Below the pieces are notes generated by a model, which ran no database searches, was not told where the DNA came from, and saw only the letters and a list, made by a program, of their open reading frames with translations. Shown here piece after piece: positions 6,810 to 8,261 of a DNA stretch of 8,261 bases. Origin of the DNA: Propionibacteriaceae bacterium UBA4569 (GTDB taxonomy: Bacteria > Actinomycetota > Actinomycetes > Propionibacteriales > Propionibacteriaceae); assembly GCA_002387005.1 (NCBI GenBank), contig DGKN01000062.1, forward strand, positions 560 through 8,820. The letters run 5' to 3'. The translations under genes were made by a program, and so were the position numbers. Each line of letters begins with the position of its first letter. Position 1 is the stretch's first letter.

Positions 6810-6851
6810 ATGGTGGCCCCACGATTGCACGACCGCCCGCGGACACGCGCA

Positions 6852-6883
6852 AAGGGCGGCTCCCCTGCTGGGGAGCCGCCCTT
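6852..6883 (-). terminator. Intrinsic terminator of groEL
   Basis: A perfect 14-bp stem: AAGGGCGGCTCCCC (6852-6865) pairs with GGGGAGCCGCCCTT (6870-6883) around a 4-base loop. Read on the minus strand it lies 42 bases after the groEL stop, and the right side of the stem runs into a short T-tract (TTT, then GCG). It is by far the strongest hairpin in the window, and fits a terminator for a highly expressed gene placed before cutC. Confidence 0.87.
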
Positions 6884-6903
6884 CGTGCTGCGGTTGATGC
6901 GTG

Positions 6904-6919
6904 TCGTCCGAGTGGACGA
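6904..6919. repeat. Minor hairpin between the groEL stop and its terminator
   Basis: TCGTCC (6904-6909) and GGACGA (6914-6919) form a 6-bp stem with a GAGT loop, seven bases past the groEL stop. It could protect the mRNA 3' end or be incidental. Confidence 0.3.
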
Positions 6920-6925
6920 ACGGGC

Positions 6926-8261
6926 TCAGAAGCCCATGCCGCCCATCTCGTCGCCACCGGGCATCGCGGGGGCAGCCTTCTCGGGCTTGTCCGCGATGAC
7001 GGCCTCGGTGGTGAGGAAGAGAGCCGCGATGGAGGCCGCGTTCTGCAGGGCAGAGCGGGTCACCTTGGCCGGGTCGATGATGCCCGACTCGACCATCTTG
7101 ACGTACTCGCCGGTGGCCGCGTTGAGGCCCTCGCCGGTGGGGAGCGCGGCGACCTTCTCGGCCACGACGCCACCCTCCAGGCCAGCGTTCTCGGCGATCT
7201 GCTTCAGGGGGGCCGAGCACGCCTTGAGGACGATCTGGGCGCCGGTCAGCTCGTCGCCGGTCAGCTGCTCGAAGGAGACATTCTTCGCGGCCTGGACGAG
7301 CGCGACGCCGCCACCGGCGATGATGCCCTCCTCGACGGCCGCCTTCGCGTTGCGAACGGCGTCCTCGATGCGGTGCTTGCGCTCCTTGAGCTCGACCTCG
7401 GTGGCCGCACCGACCTTGATGACGGCAACGCCGCCGGCCAGCTTGGCGAGGCGCTCTTGCAGCTTCTCGCGGTCGTAGTCGGAGTCGGAGTTCTCGATCT
7501 CCTTGCGGATCTGCGAGACGCGGCCGGCGATCTGGTCGGAGTTGCCGGCGCCGTCGACGATGGTGGTCTCGTCCTTGGTGACGACGACCGAGCGGGCCTG
7601 CCCGAGCATCTCCAGGGTCACGCCCTCCAGGGTCATGCCCAGGTCGGCGGTGATGACGGTGCCACCAGTGAGGATGGCGATGTCGTCCAGCATGGCCTTG
7701 CGACGGTCACCGAAGCCCGGGGCCTTCACGGCGACGGACTTGAAGGTGCCACGCAGCTTGTTGACGACGAGGCCGGCGAGGGCCTCACCGTCGACGTCCT
7801 CGCTGATGATCAGCAGCGGGCGACCCGACTGCATGACCTTCTCCAGCACGGGCAGGATGTCCTTCAGCGAGCTGACCTTCTGGTTGGCCAGCAGGATGTA
7901 GGGATCCTCGAGCGAGGCCTGCATGCTCTCGGGATCAGTCACGAAGTAGCCGGAGATGTAGCCCTTGTCGAAGCGCATGCCCTCGGTGAGCTCGAGTTCG
8001 GCGCCGAAGGCCTGCGACTCCTCGACCGTGACGACGCCTTCCTTGCCCACCTTGTCGATGGCCTCGGCGATGAGCTCGCCGATCGCGGGGTCGGCGGCGG
8101 AGATGGAGGCGGTCGCGGCGATCTGCTCCTTGGAGTCGATCTCCTTCGCCGAGCTCAGCAGCTCCTCGGTGATGGCGGCGACGGCCTTCTCGATGCCGCG
8201 CTTGAGAGAGATGGGGTCGGCGCCGGCCGCGACGTTGCGCAGGCCTTCGCGGACCAGGGCC
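6926..8261 (-). CDS. groEL: 60 kDa chaperonin GroEL (N-terminal end outside window)
   Basis: This is the Hsp60 chaperonin, which forms a double seven-membered ring and folds client proteins in the cytosol using ATP, normally with GroES. The visible 444 residues align end to end with mycobacterial GroEL2 from about residue 97 ([14 protein letters not shown]) to the end, so about 96 residues are missing at the right edge, including the nucleotide-site DGTTT motif. Visible hallmarks are [31 protein letters not shown] and the [22 protein letters not shown] region (two overlapping parts), then [11 protein letters not shown] with the catalytic Asp of IEDAV encoded at 7361-7363. The C-terminus ends [10 protein letters not shown], the methionine/glycine-rich tail typical of the main housekeeping chaperonin rather than the His-rich tail of mycobacterial GroEL1. 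GTG at 8056 and ATG-like codons inside are internal. No groES is in view. Codon use is strongly biased to C/G-ending codons, as expected for an abundant protein. Confidence 0.98.
   Translation of the reverse strand, partial: ALVREGLRNVAAGADPISLKRGIEKAVAAITEELLSSAKEIDSKEQIAATASISAADPAIGELIAEAIDKVGKEGVVTVEESQAFGAELELTEGMRFDKGYISGYFVTDPESMQASLEDPYILLANQKVSSLKDILPVLEKVMQSGRPLLIISEDVDGEALAGLVVNKLRGTFKSVAVKAPGFGDRRKAMLDDIAILTGGTVITADLGMTLEGVTLEMLGQARSVVVTKDETTIVDGAGNSDQIAGRVSQIRKEIENSDSDYDREKLQERLAKLAGGVAVIKVGAATEVELKERKHRIEDAVRNAKAAVEEGIIAGGGVALVQAAKNVSFEQLTGDELTGAQIVLKACSAPLKQIAENAGLEGGVVAEKVAALPTGEGLNAATGEYVKMVESGIIDPAKVTRSALQNAASIAALFLTTEAVIADKPEKAAPAMPGGDEMGGMGF

Noticed and set aside
6804..7220. 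139-residue N-terminal extension of CutC
   Set aside because: The extension crosses the terminator and overlaps groEL out of frame, and family similarity starts exactly at the ATG at 6803.
8048..8056. Internal start of GroEL near 8050
   Set aside because: The frame stays open to the window edge and the upstream sequence is clear GroEL, so these are internal Val codons.
1..8261. CRISPR arrays, tRNA/rRNA genes, insertion sequences, toxin-antitoxin or phage-defence cassettes
   Set aside because: No repeat-spacer pattern, tRNA-like fold, transposase, terminal repeats or known defence-protein motifs were seen.

Overview
The window is GC-rich, with six densely packed protein genes that all resemble actinobacterial families: a bacterial XPB-type helicase, a HelD-type RNA polymerase factor, and a GroEL with a methionine/glycine-rich tail. 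It therefore most likely comes from the chromosome of a high-GC actinomycete. A member of the Propionibacteriales is possible, but that is only an impression. There are no RNA genes, insertion sequences, CRISPR arrays or phage genes, and no gene-free stretch longer than about 175 bases.

Layout. (1) Positions 1-1259, plus strand: C-terminal three quarters of an XPB/ERCC3-like DNA repair helicase, cut by the left edge. (2) 1373-1903, minus strand: a NUDIX hydrolase, convergent with XPB. (3) 2076-4109, plus strand: a complete HelD-like UvrD/Rep-type motor that acts on RNA polymerase, divergent from the NUDIX gene. The 172-base region between them is rich in structure, with a 12-bp stem-loop, an alternative pairing partner for that stem, and a 30-bp dyad just before the ribosome binding site. 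(4) 4210-6108, plus strand: a secreted beta-lactamase-like serine hydrolase fused to a C-terminal set of FG-GAP repeats. (5) 6111-6803, minus strand: a CutC-family TIM-barrel protein whose stop codon lies two bases from the stop of gene 4. (6) 6926 to the right edge, minus strand: the chaperonin GroEL, missing about 96 N-terminal residues, followed by a strong 14-bp stem-loop terminator that separates it from cutC.

How the genes relate. XPB (DNA unwinding and repair), HelD (release and recycling of stalled RNA polymerase) and a NUDIX hydrolase (possible nucleotide clean-up) share a broad nucleic-acid and stress theme, and GroEL is the general protein-folding stress chaperone. The strand layout, however, argues against one operon: almost every gene can be its own transcription unit. 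The least ordinary elements are the helD leader and the secreted serine hydrolase/FG-GAP fusion. I see no clear novel multi-gene system.
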